Shown: one piece after another, positions 8,225-15,716 of the stretch
Numbering within the stretch: position 1 is the first letter of the stretch
Layout: each line of letters opens with the position of its first letter
NCBI RefSeq assembly: GCF_017837635.1
Contig: NZ_JAGJRS010000033.1
Coordinates: forward strand, 1 to 48,502
Length of the DNA stretch: 48,502 nt
Direction of reading: 5' to 3'
From: Frateuria flava
Lineage (GTDB): Bacteria; Pseudomonadota; Gammaproteobacteria; Xanthomonadales; Rhodanobacteraceae
Program-made: the position numbers and the translations under genes
Notes under the pieces: generated by a model
The model's input: the letters and a program-made list of their open reading frames with translations, nothing else
Told to the model about the DNA's origin: nothing
Databases searched by the model: none

Positions 8225-8256
8225 ATGTCCGCTTTGGGTCGAAAGCGGCCGGCATT
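8225..8256. repeat. palindromic repeat (ATGTCCGCTTTGGG... type), copy 2
   Basis: CCGCTTT (8229-8235) and AAAGCGG (8242-8248) around GGGTCG, preceded by GATGT and followed by a GGCATT remnant. It matches the element at 3647-3674 over ATGTCCGCTTT and AAGCGG. The rest of the 296-base gap 7975-8270 shows only the operator region described above and no open gene. Confidence 0.5.
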
Positions 8257-8270
8257 CCTCTGAGCGACCT

Positions 8271-9176
8271 TTACGCACCTGTCAACGCGCGCAACCGCGA
8301 GCGCGTAAGGGGGCCGAAGCGCAGTTGCTCGCACACGGCGTCCAGTTGCCCGTTGCCCGCCTGCCGGCGCAGCGCGTCGGCGGTCGGGGCGATGGGCGCG
8401 TCCAGTGCGATGCGGGTGAGGCGCCGGCACAGCAGGGCCAGTTCGGCGTGCTCGCGCAGGCGGGCGGCGCAGGCGGCCGCGCCGCGGATGCGCAGGAAGG
8501 CAACTTCGTCGACGCGCTCGAGCAATACGTCCAGGCTGCCGAAGTGGGCGAGCAGGGCGGCGGCGGTCTTGGCGCCGATGCCAGGGACGCCGGGGATGTT
8601 GTCCACCGCGTCGCCGCACAGTGCCAGGTAGTCGGCGACCTGGTGCGGGTGCACGCCGAGTTTCTCGTGCACGCCGGCCGGACCCCAGCGCAGGTTGCGG
8701 GCGAAGTCCCACTGTTCGTCGCGTTCGCCCAGCAGTTGGCCGAAGTCCTTGTCGGCCGAGACGATCACGCTGTCCAGGCCGTGCCCGCGCAGGCTCCACA
8801 GGGCGCTGCCGATCAGGTCGTCGGCTTCGTAGCTGTGGTCGATCAGCACGGTGATGCCGAGCGCCTCGGTGATGGCGCGGCAGAGCACGAACTGGCGTTC
8901 CAGATCGGGCGGGGGCAATTCGCGGTTGGCCTTGTAGGCCGGGTAGATCGCGTTGCGGAAGGAGCTGGTCAGCGAGGCATCGAAGGCCACCGCGACGTGC
9001 TCGGCGCGGCTTTTTTCCAGCAACTCGCAGAGGAAGCGGGTGAAACCGTGGACGGCGTTGACCGGATGGCCATCGGCGTCGTGGAACTGGTCGGGCATCG
9101 AGTGCCAGGCGCGGAAGACGTACAGGCTGCCATCGACCAGGTGGACGGCGCTGGCCGTGGTGCTCACGGTGTCCAT
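8271..9176 (-). CDS. 5'-3' exonuclease / flap endonuclease (PolA N-domain-like)
   Basis: A 301-residue stand-alone homologue of the 5' nuclease domain of DNA polymerase I, expected to remove 5' flaps or RNA primers. The acidic metal-binding clusters are present: VDGSLYVFRAWH at the N-terminus, VAFDASLTSSFRN, the helical arch with YPAYKANR, EADDLIGS, and SADKDFGQLL. The helix-3-turn-helix DNA-binding element follows (CGDAVDNIPGVPGIGAKTAA, then HFGS). Length fits the single-domain family. The nitroreductase stop lies 13 bases inside this gene's 5' end on the same strand, so the two are probably co-transcribed and translationally coupled. Confidence 0.93.
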   Translation of the reverse strand: MDTVSTTASAVHLVDGSLYVFRAWHSMPDQFHDADGHPVNAVHGFTRFLCELLEKSRAEHVAVAFDASLTSSFRNAIYPAYKANRELPPPDLERQFVLCRAITEALGITVLIDHSYEADDLIGSALWSLRGHGLDSVIVSADKDFGQLLGERDEQWDFARNLRWGPAGVHEKLGVHPHQVADYLALCGDAVDNIPGVPGIGAKTAAALLAHFGSLDVLLERVDEVAFLRIRGAAACAARLREHAELALLCRRLTRIALDAPIAPTADALRRQAGNGQLDAVCEQLRFGPLTRSRLRALTGA

Positions 9177-9760
9177 GTGGAGAACACCTCGTCCACCGCC
9201 GGGCGCTCACGGTCGGGCACGTCGATCTGCGGCGTGCCGATGTGTACGAAGCCGATCACCCGTTCGTTGCCGGCCAGCCGCAGGATCGCGGCGACATCCT
9301 GGTCGTAGGCCGCCCAGCCGGTCAGCCATTGCGCGCCGTAACCCAGCGCGTGCGCGCCCAGCAACAGGTTGTAGGCCACGCATCCGGCGGCGATCTCCTG
9401 TTCGATCGGCGGCACCTTGCTGCCGGCGGTGACCCTCGCGACGACCACCAGCACCAGCGGGGCGAACGCGTAGCGGGTGCGTTCCTTCTCGCGCTTGGAT
9501 TCGGACAGCGCGGGGTTGCGCGCGGCGATCGCAGCCAGCTGCTCGCCGAAGGCCAGCTTGGCCTCGCCGCGCAACTCGATCAGCCGGAACGGCACCAGCT
9601 TGCCGTGGTCGGGCACGCGCACGGCGGCCGCGAGCAGCGCGTGCAACTCGGCGCCCTGTGGCGCCGGTTCGCCGAGCTGGCGCGAAGGGGCGGAGTGGCG
9701 TTGCATCAGGAGGTCGAGCGCGTGGGGCATGGCAGGCACGGGTGCAGGCGGGTCGTCCAT
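9164..9760 (-). CDS. nitroreductase family protein (YdjA-like)
   Basis: About 198 residues, a minimal FMN-dependent nitroreductase of the YdjA type. The N-terminus LLMQRHSAPSRQLGEPAP is the family's R-x-S segment that binds FMN phosphate. PDHGKLVPFRLIEL matches the YdjA PDHGxLxPWRF motif. The C-terminal half has AAGCVAYNLLLGAHALGYGAQWLTG and GFVHIGTP. Acts in the cytosol as a dimer by family precedent, with NAD(P)H as donor; the natural substrate is unknown. Two starts are possible: ATG 9760 (MDDPPAP) and ATG 9730 (MPHALD). Neither has a strong ribosome site, so the N-terminus is uncertain by ten residues. It overlaps the exonuclease gene downstream. Confidence 0.88.
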   Translation of the reverse strand: MDDPPAPVPAMPHALDLLMQRHSAPSRQLGEPAPQGAELHALLAAAVRVPDHGKLVPFRLIELRGEAKLAFGEQLAAIAARNPALSESKREKERTRYAFAPLVLVVVARVTAGSKVPPIEQEIAAGCVAYNLLLGAHALGYGAQWLTGWAAYDQDVAAILRLAGNERVIGFVHIGTPQIDVPDRERPAVDEVFSTWTP

Positions 9761-9783
9761 GATACCCGCGCGCCGCCGCATCC

Positions 9784-9861
9784 CTGCAGGAGTCCGCTTG
9801 TGGGCGATGCTTTTGCTCTGGTGCACCAGGCAGAGCATCGCCCACAAGTGGGCTCCTACAG
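9784..9861. repeat. long inverted repeat, family A (CTGTAGGAGC...GGGCGATGC type), copy 1
   Basis: Imperfect arms: CTGCAGGAGTCCGCTTGTGG, then GCGATGCT, and the reverse-complementary arm ending GTGGGCTCCTACAG, with about 14 bases between. A second copy is at 45155-45228. It lies between the cytidine deaminase and nitroreductase genes and could form a strong hairpin in either transcript. Confidence 0.8.
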
Positions 9862-9873
9862 GGGACGGGGACT

Positions 9874-10287
9874 TCAGGGAAGGCGGAAGGAGCCGGGGAG
9901 GAGGGCGCCGACGGTGGTCTCCTCCAGCGCATCGGCCAGGTTGCCCATCAGCACCGGCATGCTCTCGTCGCAGAGTTCGGCCATCACCTGCCGGCAGGCG
10001 CCACACGGGCTCACCGGGCCGGGCGTGTCGGCGATCACCGCCAGCTGCACGAAGTCGCCCGGCCGGCAGCCGGCCGCGATGGCGCTGAACAGTGCGGTGC
10101 GTTCGGCGCAGTTGCACAGGCCGTAGGAGGCGTTCTCGACGTTGCAGCCGGTGAAGGTGCGTCCGTCACGGGTGAGCACGGCGGCGCCGACATGGAAGTT
10201 CGAATACGGCGCATAGGCCAGCTCGCGCGCTTCGCGGGCGGCGAGCAGCAGCGGGTCGACGACGGGAAGGGGCATCGGAGTGGACAA
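9874..10287 (-). CDS. cdd: cytidine deaminase
   Basis: A 137-residue single-domain (tetrameric-type) cytidine deaminase that converts cytidine and deoxycytidine to uridine and deoxyuridine in pyrimidine salvage. The zinc and active site are complete: C60-A-E62 in NCAERTALF, and C95-x-x-C98 in SPCGACRQV. The substrate-binding FHVGAAVL and GCNVENASYG motifs are also present. The start is decided by the ribosome site: GGGAGA is 7 bases before a TTG at 10287 but 19 bases from the first ATG (10275). I therefore use the TTG and note that ATG 10275 would remove four residues. Divergent from pntAA. Confidence 0.93.
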   Translation of the reverse strand: MSTPMPLPVVDPLLLAAREARELAYAPYSNFHVGAAVLTRDGRTFTGCNVENASYGLCNCAERTALFSAIAAGCRPGDFVQLAVIADTPGPVSPCGACRQVMAELCDESMPVLMGNLADALEETTVGALLPGSFRLP

Positions 10288-10440
10288 GTGGGATCTCCCT
10301 TGCAAAGACCCCGTGTGCGCCGGTGGTGGCGCTGCCGGTGGGCCAGTCTACTGCGCCCGGCGCGGCGCCGGTCAAGCGGCCTGTGCTTGCGGGCTGGGCC
10401 GTTGGGCTAGGATGAGACGTCAGGTCCCAGGGGAAACCGT

Positions 10441-11541
10441 ATGGCGATCACGGTGGGCGCGTTGCGCGAGGTGGCGGACGGCGAGCGGCGGGTGGCGGTC
10501 ACGCCGGAGATCGCGCGCAAGCTGCAAGGCAAGGGCGTGCGGGTGTTGCTGGAGCATGGTGCCGGTGTCGCGGCGGGCTTTCCGGATGCCGCCTATGGCG
10601 AGATCGAGTTTGGCGACGCCTCGCAGGTGCTGGCGCAAGCCGACTTGCTCACGTGTGTGTTGCCCCCGTCGGACGAAGCCCTGGGCCGTTTGCGCGAGGG
10701 CGCGGTAATCGTCGGCCAGTTGCGCCCGCATGGTGCGGCGGCGCGCATCGTTGCGCTGGGCAAGCGCAGGCTCACCGCCTTCGCGCTGGAACTGCTGCCG
10801 CGTACCACCCGTGCGCAGGCCATGGACGTGCTGAGCTCGCAGGCGGCCGTGGCCGGCTACCGCGCCATGCTGATCGCTGCCGAAGCGTGTCCGAAATTCT
10901 TCCCGATGCTGACCACGGCTGCCGGCACCATCCGCCCCTCGCGCGTGCTGGTGATCGGCGCGGGCGTCGCCGGCCTGCAGGCGATCGCCACGGCGAGGCG
11001 TCTGGGTGCGCAGATCGAGGGTTACGACGTGCGGCCGGAAACGCGCGAGCAGGTCGAGTCCCTGGGTGCCAGGTTCCTCGACCTGGGCGTCAGCGCTGCC
11101 GGCAGCGGCGGCTACGCGCGCGAGCTGTCGGAGGATGAGCGGCGGGCGCAGCAGCAGGCCCTGGCCGAGCATCTGAAGCTGGTGGACGTGATCGTGACCA
11201 CCGCGGCGGTGCCCGGTCGCCCGGCGCCGAAGATCCTCAGTACCGCGATGGTGGAGGGCATGAAACCCGGCGCGCTGATCGTGGACTTGGCCGCCGAAGG
11301 CGGCGGCAACTGCGAGCTGACCCGGCCGGGCGAGCGCGTGGAGCACGCGGGCGTGACCATCCTGGGGCCGCTGAACCTGCCCGCGGGCGCACCGCTGCAT
11401 GCGTCGGAGATGTATGCGCGCAACGTGTACAACTTCGTCGAGTTGCTGCTGCGCGAGGGCGGATTGGCGCCGGATTTCGCCGATGAGCTGGTCGGCAAGA
11501 CCTGCCTGACGCAGGGTGGCGAGCCGCGTTTCCAGCATTAG
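10441..11541 (+). CDS. pntAA: NAD(P) transhydrogenase subunit alpha part 1 (PntAA)
   Basis: A 366-residue soluble NAD(H)-binding domain I of proton-translocating transhydrogenase, which transfers hydride between NADH and NADP+ using the proton gradient. AlaDh/PNT N-terminal segment (RRVAVTPEIARKL), then the Rossmann fold VLVIGAGVAGLQAIATARRLGA and GYDVRPETREQVESLGA. The mobile loop and domain end with APKILS, GALIVDLAAEGGGNCE and the LPAGAPLHASEMYARN motif. In this split form the membrane part is a separate gene (pntAB). AGGGGAA lies 5 bases before the ATG. Unusually, pntAB-pntB begin about 1.9 kb further on, with three opposite-strand genes between. Confidence 0.95.
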   Translation: MAITVGALREVADGERRVAVTPEIARKLQGKGVRVLLEHGAGVAAGFPDAAYGEIEFGDASQVLAQADLLTCVLPPSDEALGRLREGAVIVGQLRPHGAAARIVALGKRRLTAFALELLPRTTRAQAMDVLSSQAAVAGYRAMLIAAEACPKFFPMLTTAAGTIRPSRVLVIGAGVAGLQAIATARRLGAQIEGYDVRPETREQVESLGARFLDLGVSAAGSGGYARELSEDERRAQQQALAEHLKLVDVIVTTAAVPGRPAPKILSTAMVEGMKPGALIVDLAAEGGGNCELTRPGERVEHAGVTILGPLNLPAGAPLHASEMYARNVYNFVELLLREGGLAPDFADELVGKTCLTQGGEPRFQH

Positions 11542-11629
11542 CGCTTGCCCCGCGGGGAAGGAAGGCTCAAGCGTGCAGGGCCTGATTAGGTTCGGGTCCC
11601 GGAGGGGAGCCCGACCGCCCCAACCAGGC

Positions 11630-11708
11630 GTCATTCCCGCGAAAGCGGGAATCCATTTTGGCTTCGGCTCACCCGGGCGAGATGGATTCCCGCTTTCGCG
11701 GGAATGAC
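11630..11708. repeat. long inverted repeat, family B (GTCATTCCCGCGAAAGCGGG type), copy 1
   Basis: The left arm 11630-11654 and right arm 11684-11708 are near-perfect reverse complements, and each contains a nested GCGAAAGC or GCTTTCGC palindrome. A degenerate copy with the same internal spacer lies at 21597-21671. It lies between pntAA (+) and the convergent DUF3106 gene (-), so it may act as a terminator. Confidence 0.85.
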
Positions 11709-11793
11709 GCTCGGAAAATTGAGGAGTCCAGGTTCACTGACGAGGCTCGGCTGATCAGACGTTCAGTGGAGCGCCGCGGCAGGTTCGAGCCCG

Positions 11794-12321
11794 TCAGTGG
11801 TCCGGTGGACGGCGAGGCGGCGGGCGCGGCGCGGGCGGTCCCGGCGGATGGTCGAGCCCGTGCAGCCGCTGCTCGATGGTCTGCGAACGCCACTGGCGCA
11901 GCAGCCGCTCGCGCTGGTCCGGCGGCATGTGCTGGAACTGCTCATAGGCTTCGTGCAGGCGCTCGCGCTGCGCCGGCGGCAGCCGGTGGAACTTGTGCAT
12001 GTTCTCGCGGGCGCGGTCGCGTTCCTGTGGCGTCATGGCCTGCCAGCGGGCGATGCGCTGGCGGATCTCCTCGCGCCGGTCCGGCGGCAGGGTGACCCAG
12101 TGTTCGGCGCGCTTGAGCATGTGCTGCTGCTTGCGTGGCGACATGTCGTTCCAGTGCCCGCGCAGCGGGGCGAGCACTTCCTGCTGGGCCGGGTCCAGGC
12201 TCTGCCAGGGACGCGGGGTCGCAGGCGCGGACGAAGCGCCGGGTGGCGGCGCGTCCTGCGCATGCAGCGGCGCCAGGCCGGCCAGGGCGAACAGCAGCGG
12301 GAGCAGTGCGAAGCGGGTCAT
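11794..12321 (-). CDS. DUF3106 domain secreted protein
   Basis: A 175-residue protein with a signal peptide (MTRFALLPLLFALAGLAPLHA), a short proline-rich stretch, and then a helical region with a recurring pattern of about 20 residues: WQSLDPAQQEVLAPL, WVTLPPDRREEIRQR, WQAMTPQERDRARE, FHRLPPAQRERLHE, FQHMPPDQRERLLRQW. This is the DUF3106 pattern, related in look to the CpxP/Spy LTxxQ periplasmic helical fold. The C-terminus is proline-rich. Third gene of a sigma factor / membrane protein / DUF3106 operon, starting 3 bases after the preceding stop. A role as periplasmic partner or sensor of the anti-sigma-like protein is inferred. Confidence 0.85.
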   Translation of the reverse strand: MTRFALLPLLFALAGLAPLHAQDAPPPGASSAPATPRPWQSLDPAQQEVLAPLRGHWNDMSPRKQQHMLKRAEHWVTLPPDRREEIRQRIARWQAMTPQERDRARENMHKFHRLPPAQRERLHEAYEQFQHMPPDQRERLLRQWRSQTIEQRLHGLDHPPGPPAPRPPPRRPPDH

Positions 12322-12324
12322 GGG

Positions 12325-12711
12325 TCAGCGGCGTACCTTCACGCGGTCGTTGGCGGCCAGCCAATCGTAGAAATCGAGGTTCTGGTAGAGCTGCGGGTCG
12401 GCGCTGTCGGCGTCTGGTGGCAGGTCGGTGTCCGTGTCGGCAGTGGACGCCGCCGGCACCGCGTGTGCAGGCGCATGGTCGGCGTGGCGCAGCGGTTGCC
12501 AGATCATCAGCGTGGCCAGCGCGAGCACGGCGAAGGCGCCGGCCGGCAGCAGCAGGCGCGAAGCGACGCGCGCGGATGCCGGCTGTGCGGCTTCCAGCGC
12601 CTGTCGGCGGGCGGCACGCAGGCGGCCGCTGGTGGCCGGGTCGAGCTGCCGGCTGGCGTCCAGGTACAGCGCACGGGCGCGCTGGGCCAGCTTGTCGGGA
12701 TCGGGCGTCAT
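12325..12711 (-). CDS. DUF3619-like single-pass membrane protein, probable anti-sigma factor
   Basis: 128 residues. The N-terminal cytoplasmic helical segment (KLAQRARALYLDASRQLDPATSGRLRAARRQALE) is followed by one transmembrane helix (about residues 53-74), then an acidic periplasmic tail ending DPQLYQNLDFYDWLAAND. The size, the 'RLRAARRQAL' pattern and the place between an ECF sigma gene and a DUF3106 gene match the DUF3619 proteins of sigma-factor operons in related bacteria. The ATG overlaps the sigma-factor stop codon (ATGA at 12708-12711), so translation is coupled, typical of sigma/anti-sigma pairs. No zinc-binding anti-sigma (ZAS) His-x3-Cys-x2-Cys motif is seen. Function is inferred from context. 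Confidence 0.75.
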   Translation of the reverse strand: MTPDPDKLAQRARALYLDASRQLDPATSGRLRAARRQALEAAQPASARVASRLLLPAGAFAVLALATLMIWQPLRHADHAPAHAVPAASTADTDTDLPPDADSADPQLYQNLDFYDWLAANDRVKVRR

Positions 12712-13292
12712 TGCCAGTCCTCCAGTTGGTCGCGCAGGTGGTGCATCGCGCGCGACAGATGGGTTTTCACGCTGCCTTCGGAGCAGCCCATGGCCTGTGC
12801 GGTCTGCGCCACGTCCAGGCCCTCCAGCATGCGCAACAGGAACGCTTCGCGCTGACGTTGCGGCAGGCGCTGCACCGCGGCGGAAAGATCGGCCCAGGAC
12901 TGGCTGTCGTGCAGCCGCTGCAGCGGGCCGGGGCCGTGGTCGGGCGGTTCCCAGGCCGGCAGGTCCTCGCCATCGTCGTCGCGGCCGCCCAGCCAGCCGA
13001 CCACGATCGAGCGCACCTTGCGGCGGCGCTGCAGGTCGACGATGCGCCGGCGCAGGATGCCCCAGAACAGCGGGGTCCACTCCTGCGCGGGTTTGTCGCG
13101 GTAGTGCTTGACCAGCCGCAGCATGGCGTCCTGCACCGCGTCGAGGGCGTCCTCGCGATGGCCCAGTTGCAGCTCGGCCAGGCGAAAGGCGCGCCGCTCG
13201 ACGTCGGCCAGGAAGGCATCCAGCGTCGCCGGTACGGCGCGCTCGGGCGTCGCCAGCAGGTCGCTGTCGAGGGTGCCTGCGAGGCTGCTCAT
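12708..13292 (-). CDS. ECF RNA polymerase sigma factor
   Basis: 194 residues. Region 2 is LDAFLADVERRAFRLAELQLGHREDALDAVQDAMLRLVKHY; the DAVQD segment is the usual core-binding motif, and region 2.3/2.4 carries WTPLFWGILRRRIVDLQRRR. A charged linker rich in Asp and Pro follows, then region 4 (LPQRQREAFLLRMLEGLDVAQTAQAMGCSEGSVKTHLSRA), a clear helix-turn-helix for the -35 element. Directs RNA polymerase to an unknown regulon. First gene of a three-gene operon with its probable membrane anti-sigma factor and a DUF3106 protein. Start ATG 13292 (MSSLAGTL) has only a weak GGA upstream. Divergent from pntAB across about 145 bases. Confidence 0.9.
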   Translation of the reverse strand: MSSLAGTLDSDLLATPERAVPATLDAFLADVERRAFRLAELQLGHREDALDAVQDAMLRLVKHYRDKPAQEWTPLFWGILRRRIVDLQRRRKVRSIVVGWLGGRDDDGEDLPAWEPPDHGPGPLQRLHDSQSWADLSAAVQRLPQRQREAFLLRMLEGLDVAQTAQAMGCSEGSVKTHLSRAMHHLRDQLEDWQ

Positions 13293-13436
13293 GGCATCGA
13301 GATCCGCGTCATCGGCGCTGCGGCCCTGTTCCGGTTCGGTCGGATGCTTCAACGCGGCAGGCTCGCACGGGTTGACGCGCGACCGTATGATGCGGTCACA
13401 ACCGCTCGAAGGGGCGCGCGGACAGGGGAAGGGGTC

Positions 13437-13742
13437 ATGCTCGACGGTTTCCTGGCGCTGTATGTCTTCATGCTCGCGGCGTTCACCGGCTACGAGATCA
13501 TCGCGCGGGTGCCGGTGATCCTGCACACGCCGCTGATGTCCGGTTCGAACTTCATTCACGGGATCGTGCTGGTCGGCGCCATGATCGCGCTGGGCCACGC
13601 GCAGACGCCACTGGAAATCGGCATCGGTTTCGTCGGCGTGCTGCTGGGTGCCGGCAACGCCGCAGGCGGCTATGTGGTGACCGAGCGGATGCTGGAGATG
13701 TTCAAATCCAGCCGTCCCGGTGGCCCGGAGCAGCGCCGATGA
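13437..13742 (+). CDS. pntAB: NAD(P) transhydrogenase subunit alpha part 2 (PntAB)
   Basis: A 101-residue membrane subunit of the split transhydrogenase alpha chain, supplying the first transmembrane helices of domain II, the proton channel. Three hydrophobic helices are visible (LDGFLALYVFMLAAFTGYEII; SNFIHGIVLVGAMIALGHA; IGIGFVGVLLGAGNAAGGYVV), with the characteristic TPLMSGSNFIHGIVLVGA and GGYVVTERML motifs. Its stop overlaps the pntB ATG (ATGA at 13739-13742). GGGGAAGGGG lies directly upstream of the ATG. Because pntAA is 1.9 kb away behind a palindromic repeat and an opposite-strand operon, pntAB-pntB must have their own promoter in 13293-13436. Confidence 0.95.
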   Translation: MLDGFLALYVFMLAAFTGYEIIARVPVILHTPLMSGSNFIHGIVLVGAMIALGHAQTPLEIGIGFVGVLLGAGNAAGGYVVTERMLEMFKSSRPGGPEQRR

Positions 13743-15166
13743 GCTGGCTGCCGGGGGCGATCAAGGCCTGCTATTTCCTCGCTGCACTGCTTTTCATCCT
13801 GGGCCTCAAGCGCATGAGCTCGCCACGCAGCGCGCGCGGCGGCATCGTGTGGGCGGGCGTGGGGATGGCGCTGGCGGTGGCGGCGACCTTCGCGCTGCCG
13901 GGGCTGGCCCATCGCGGGCTGATCCTGGTGGCGCTGTTGCTGGGCACCGGTGCCGCGTGGTGGTCGGGCCGGCGCGTGGCGATGACGGCCATGCCGCAGA
14001 TGGTTGCGCTGTACAACGGCATGGGCGGCGGCGCCGCGGCGGCGATCGGCGCGGCCGAGCTGGTGGCCTTTTCGGGCGCGGCGGTAACGTTGCTCGGCGG
14101 CGGCCGCTTCACCGCCGACGGGGTGGCGCCAGGCGCCATGCAGCTAGCGCTGGCCGTGCTGGGTGCGCTGATCGGCGCGGTGAGCTTTTCCGGCTCGCTG
14201 GTCGCCTTCGCCAAGCTGCAGGGCTGGCTGGACCGGCGTTTCGTGTTCCCCGGCCAGCGCGTGGTGAATCTGTTGGTGCTGGCGCTGGCGGTCGCCTTGG
14301 GCGTGCTGCTGGTTGCCGGCACGCTTGCGCCAGGGGTGATCGCCGGCTTCTTTGCGCTGGCCTTGCTGTTCGGTTTGATGATGACGCTGCCGATCGGCGG
14401 CGCCGACATGCCGGTGGTGATCTCGCTGTACAACGCATTCACCGGGCTGGCGGTGGCGTTCGAGGGTTTCGTGCTGGGCAACGAGGCGATGATCATCGCC
14501 GGCACCGTGGTCGGTGCGGCCGGCACGTTGCTCACCCAGCTGATGGCCAGGGCGATGAACCGCTCGCTGGGCAACGTGCTTTTCGGCAGTTTCGGCACCG
14601 CCACGGGCGCCGCGCAGACGATCGGCGGGGCGCAGAAGCCGATCGAGGCAAACGACGCGGCCGTGATGATGGCTTACGCCGAGCGCGTGGTGATCGTGCC
14701 GGGTTACGGCATGGCCGTGGCGCAGGCGCAGCACAAGGTGTGGGAGTTTGCCCGGCTGCTGATCGAGCGCGGGGTCAAGGTTAAGTTCGCCATCCATCCG
14801 GTCGCCGGGCGCATGCCCGGGCATATGAACGTGCTGCTGGCCGAGGCGGGCGTGCCGTACGACCTGATCGCGGACATGGATGAGATCAATGCGGAATTCC
14901 CGAGTACCGACGTGGCGCTGGTGATCGGCGCCAACGACGTGGTCAACCCGCTGGCCAAGACCGACCCGGCCTCGCCGATCTACGGTATGCCGATCCTGGA
15001 CGTGGCCGCTGCGAAGAACGTCATCGTTGTCAAGCGTGGCAAGGGCACCGGCTTTGCCGGTATCGAGAACGCGCTGTTCTATGCAGATAACGCGCGCATG
15101 CTTTACGGCGACGGGCAGGCGGTGGCCGCGGAGCTGGTGGCGGCGCTCAAGGGGATCGACGCGTAG
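13739..15166 (+). CDS. pntB: NAD(P) transhydrogenase subunit beta (PntB)
   Basis: A 475-residue beta subunit: about nine transmembrane helices of domain II (residues 1-280), then the soluble NADP(H)-binding domain III. Diagnostic segments are MPQMVALYNGMGGGAAAAIGA in the membrane part, DMPVVISLYNAFTGLAVAFEGF, and, in domain III, IVPGYGMAVAQAQHKVWEFA (the GYGMAVAQ NADP loop), FAIHPVAGRMPGHMNVLLAEA, VALVIGANDVVNPLA and VVKRGKGTGFAGIENALF. Length is normal. Together with PntAA and PntAB it makes the full proton-pumping enzyme that supplies NADPH. Translationally coupled to pntAB. Confidence 0.96.
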   Translation: MSWLPGAIKACYFLAALLFILGLKRMSSPRSARGGIVWAGVGMALAVAATFALPGLAHRGLILVALLLGTGAAWWSGRRVAMTAMPQMVALYNGMGGGAAAAIGAAELVAFSGAAVTLLGGGRFTADGVAPGAMQLALAVLGALIGAVSFSGSLVAFAKLQGWLDRRFVFPGQRVVNLLVLALAVALGVLLVAGTLAPGVIAGFFALALLFGLMMTLPIGGADMPVVISLYNAFTGLAVAFEGFVLGNEAMIIAGTVVGAAGTLLTQLMARAMNRSLGNVLFGSFGTATGAAQTIGGAQKPIEANDAAVMMAYAERVVIVPGYGMAVAQAQHKVWEFARLLIERGVKVKFAIHPVAGRMPGHMNVLLAEAGVPYDLIADMDEINAEFPSTDVALVIGANDVVNPLAKTDPASPIYGMPILDVAAAKNVIVVKRGKGTGFAGIENALFYADNARMLYGDGQAVAAELVAALKGIDA

Positions 15167-15172
15167 TGATCG

Positions 15173-15230
15173 GCGGGCCTCGGCCCGCCCGTGGCCCCTG
15201 CAGGCGGCGGGGCGGACGCCCGTCCTACGA
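15173..15230. repeat. short hairpins between pntB and a convergent membrane protein gene
   Basis: CGGCGGGC-CTC-GGCCCGCC near 15173-15190 is followed by a single arm of GGGCGGACGCCCGTCCTACG (about 15211-15230). Read backwards this is CGTAGGACGGGCGTCCGCCC, the same design as the GTAGGGTGGGCTTCAGCCCACC arms at 2958-3022. It probably acts at the 3' ends of both convergent genes. No T-run is present. Confidence 0.45.
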
Positions 15231-15716
15231 GGTCTTGCGCGGCCGGCGGGCGGCGATCCAGGCGGCGAGCAGTGCGCCAGCCAGGGTGAATACGATATCG
15301 GCCGGACGCACCGCGAGGTGCGCGAGCGAGAGCAGCATGGCCAGGCCGGCGCCGCGCAGCGCATCGAGCAACCCCATGCCCATGGAACCGGCGAGCCGCG
15401 CCGCGGCAGTCAGCATCTCGACGTAGACGGCGGCGAGCACCGTCGCGCCCGCAGCCAGCACCGCCGTCACGCGGCCGGCCGGACGCACCCAGCCACGGAT
15501 AGCCAGCGCCAGCAGCGCGCCGACCAGCAGCGCCAGCGCGGGCAGCGGGCGTTGCAGTGCCATCGTCGGAAGCATCCACACCGCACCGGCGGCGAGCCCC
15601 AGCATGGCCGCGCTGAAGGCGGCGAACAGCAGCGGGATCAAGCGCACGGGCACGGCCCATGCGGCGTAAGGTGGAAAGCCATGCAGTTCCTGCGGATCGT
15701 GGGAGCAAACGCACAT
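15225..15716 (-). CDS. hypothetical multi-pass membrane protein
   Basis: About 163 residues with four or five hydrophobic helices (for example LIPLLFAAFSAAMLGLAAGAV, LPALALLVGALLALAI, VTAVLAAGATVLAAVYVEML, and a C-terminal DIVFTLAGALLAAWIAARRP). I recognise no family. The short stretch before the first helix (CSHDPQELHGFPPYAAWAVP) has two cysteines and a histidine. The start at 15716 is the ATG nearest the first helix; no clear ribosome site is seen, and an in-frame GTG closer to the helix is possible. Divergent from sufT and convergent with pntB. High GC and normal codon use suggest a resident gene. Confidence 0.6.
   Translation of the reverse strand: MCVCSHDPQELHGFPPYAAWAVPVRLIPLLFAAFSAAMLGLAAGAVWMLPTMALQRPLPALALLVGALLALAIRGWVRPAGRVTAVLAAGATVLAAVYVEMLTAAARLAGSMGMGLLDALRGAGLAMLLSLAHLAVRPADIVFTLAGALLAAWIAARRPRKTS

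Noticed and set aside
13372-13391. A promoter TTGACG...TATGAT for pntAB
   Set aside because: The hexamers are only 8 bases apart. The TATGAT at 13386 may still be a -10, but no -35 lies at a proper distance.
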